Assembly: GCF_032854445.1 (NCBI RefSeq)
Contig: NC_088300.1
Coordinates: 50,091,682-50,155,681, forward strand
Length of the DNA: 64,000 nt
Direction: 5' to 3'
Source: Liolophura sinensis
Taxonomy: Eukaryota > Mollusca > Polyplacophora > Chitonida > Chitonidae
A model generated the notes under the pieces. It was not told the DNA's origin. It saw only the letters and a program-made list of their open reading frames with translations, and ran no database searches. How positions within the stretch are numbered: position 1 is the stretch's first letter; every line of letters starts with the position of its first letter. This document shows, piece by piece, positions 61,785 through 64,000 of this stretch. The translations under genes were made by a program, and so were the position numbers.

Positions 61785-62379
61785 ATTGTCGAGAGGCGGG
61801 AGTGAAAATGGACCAGCAAACCATCCTAACTAGATTTCTGTATATATTTTATCCTTGGTTACCACTGTATGCTCTGAGACAGAGATAAGATTTCTACATT
61901 CTCTATGTTGTCGGGGTCCGGTGTAACAGGGATTAAACCCACAATAAAAACCATCTGAGAGTACTTTTTCAGGGTATCTGGATACCCCTTTAAGTATCTA
62001 TCTAAAACTTCTGGCTTGGCTGGGGTCTCATAGTTCTGTATTTGTTAGGGAGAGGAGGGTAGGGGTATTGATGTCTTGGTTCACCAAAACGTGGCCTGGG
62101 ATATGCAGAGATGTTTGGTTGGTTTGGTTAGTTGTTGGGTAGCAAGTTTGTGCCTTGAGCACACGGACATGAGGCGGTCAAAGCCACAATGTATACACAG
62201 ATGGGAGTGGTTGCATCGCTATAAAGCAAGAGCCATTAAAATTAAATGCACTACATTCGGCCGAAGGCATATTAGGCGTTACTTAAACCGCCGATGGTCC
62301 CATATACAACAGCCACAACTCTGAGTCAGTTTGGGTCCAAAAACTACTTGGATCTGCCCCTTTTTGTGGTATCTACTGG

Positions 62380-62830
62380 AGGTCGTATTTCTTCCCACTG
62401 CTTGCACTCGTACGTACCTTAAACTGGATTTTGCTCATATACCTAAGCATACCCCTAGCTTTGTTAGGGTGTGCTGCGATGAAGATGTCCATCAAAACTA
62501 AAAATGCCTCTATCCATTTATCAAATACTGTCAATTTTCTTAAGATTTATTTCTTTTAAAACAATTTCACCTGCTTCATTTAACAAGTCTTCTATCGTAC
62601 TTGAAATCTGGACTTGGAGGCAATAACGTTACCAAGTCTACATATTGACCCTCGATGGTTTTTGGTCTGATTTGTGCTGAGACATGCATATCTATGCCTG
62701 GAGCTCCAGCCGGAAATACTGGCATAGGAGGTTCCTCGAATAAGTTAGCCAGGTGAGGTTCGTAATAAGTTACCTGTGGATCCGTGACATTTGCTGACAA
62801 AATTCCCTGAGGACCCAGTGCCGGTTGAAG
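62380..62830 (-). pseudogene. DIRS-like retroelement remnant: N-terminal polyprotein region
   Basis: Two pieces in different frames. 62576-62800 has PVFPAGAPGIDMHVSAQIRP and EGQYVDLVTLL, matching the 'LGxxVSxxIKxKIWxxEFVDLxxLL' block of DIRS-like polyproteins. 62395-62545 (no separate long frame) has VFDKWIEAFLVLMDIFIAAH, PNKARGMLRYMSKI, the 'WxxAFxxxMxIYxxxHPxxAxxLLKYM' block. A Cys/His-poor relic of the small zinc-binding region may lie at 62150-62260. Stops and frameshifts throughout. Confidence 0.7.
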
Positions 62831-64000
62831 TTAAGGGAACAGAATCGGGTGGGAACATTGAAGAATTCTTACTCACTCGGCTCCTGCGAGACACAGCGCC
62901 CTTTGATCTTGGTCTTCGGCATTATACATGTCATAACAGAGAAAGAGTGAAACAAAGTGTGACAAAAAGCAAAATCATGTTTTTCTTGCCAACAGCATGT
63001 GGCACATAGCCACACTGCAGAGGCCGAAATATTTACCCAATGGTAATCTGATTTTAGGAGAAGGGCGGGAAGGGGGAGGGCTATTTTATTCAATAAAAAC
63101 TACAATTATCCTCACTTAAAATACTATTGTAATCAGTAAATAGAGTAAGATGTGTGAGTAATTCCTGAGAACGGAAAACAGCGCCCTCTAGCTTCCGCTT
63201 CCTAGCTTGTGCGCATCCTTACGAAGTCAACATATCCCTCGAGCGACACGGCAATTTGACATTAATAAAATTATTTTATATTTAGCTTGAGATTTATTTT
63301 CATACAAGAACGCCCCAAATGAATTGCGACTAAATTAAAATTAAGTGGACTTCCAAGAAGGTAAATCAAACAAAGGAACGAATATGTCACATTCCGAAAA
63401 CATAGGGGCGTAAAATATCTGTTTACAGATAAAAAAAATCTCTAAAATATACCTCGTGGCAAATTTTACGGTGTATAACCTTATTAAATAAGGTAACGCC
63501 TTTCTTAAAGTTTCCAAAACGCCCTGTATTATGTGTGGTTATACTTTTGATATAATAATATACAGTCCGCGTAATATCATATAGATATTTGCAAGAATTT
63601 ATTATTGCTCACCCATGTAAATAACCAACGAAGGTTCAGCAAAATAAAGAAAATAAATTAAAGGTGATTTAAGCACTTGACTATAGTACTACATTACAGT
63701 CATTCCTACTTCTATGAGTTTTTCTATTTTATATAAGTATTAAACCATACTTATTGTCACGGATGTGATAGATGGGGAATAAGACAAATGACACTTGGCC
63801 TATTAAAGAGCACTTAACCCGTTGAACCAACTGGCTAATTATAGTACATGTGTTATTCTGTGCTGGACATTTTTCTTACAAGAGCATCAATTTTGACATT
63901 TTAACAAGCGATAAAACACTGTCAAACGAATGTTTCGCAACATCCATGGTTATTTTTGACTGGTGACATATCATAAATTATATTACGAATAACTAACTGT
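62831..64000. other. Unassigned DNA at the right edge
   Basis: A short minus-strand frame at 62869-62925 (MPKTKIKGRCVSQEPSE) could be the start of the DIRS-like polyprotein but is cut by a stop. Beyond 63100 the DNA is AT-rich without a recognised feature. No inverted terminal repeat of the DIRS element was found. Confidence 0.35.

Overview
This is animal genomic DNA, most likely from a mollusc. It is AT-rich, has introns, has no dense gene packing, and contains at least a dozen copies of a tRNA-derived SINE whose consensus layout (tRNA-like head with A and B boxes, conserved middle, AAATA-type tail) is typical of molluscan/lophotrochozoan genomes. The species assignment is inference; the SINEs, exons and retroelements are read directly from the sequence.

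Layout: 1-3.1 kb holds one candidate first coding exon (minus strand, 1084-1212) and otherwise unassigned DNA. 3.1-18.8 kb is an old array of four related non-coding units (a ~470-bp module, a spacer and a ~2.8-kb block), later hit by SINEs. 19.0-29.8 kb is a second pair of related units; the right-hand one has swollen because a ~2.5-kb piece carrying a dead Tc1-like transposase was recently duplicated in tandem (24048-26566 and 26571-29000). 30-39 kb is mostly unassigned DNA with SINEs, a 29-bp minisatellite of about 31 copies (33958-34876), a MITE-like element and half of a dispersed duplication (32982-33690 with 41101-41777). 40.0-43.0 kb holds the best ordinary gene candidate: four minus-strand exons with consensus splice sites and matching phases, giving a 220-residue protein of unknown family. 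43-51.5 kb is SINE fragments, unassigned DNA and a 580-bp fold-back element.

51599-57018 is a minus-strand LTR retrotransposon. Its integrase precedes RNase H, the Ty1/copia-like order known in the Gmr1 lineage of Ty3/gypsy elements, and its reverse transcriptase core has been removed by an in-frame deletion, so that a 1011-codon frame stays open. Gag has a nonsense codon and a frameshift, and the 5' LTR has lost its end and the primer-binding region, so this copy is defective. 57-64 kb holds SINEs with clean target-site duplications and a decayed DIRS-like tyrosine-recombinase retroelement (61205-62830, minus), recognised from its N-terminal region, RT motif A region and RNase H.

No tRNA or rRNA gene, CRISPR array or operon is present. 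Apart from the 220-residue gene and the candidate exon, almost everything recognisable derives from mobile elements or segmental duplication.
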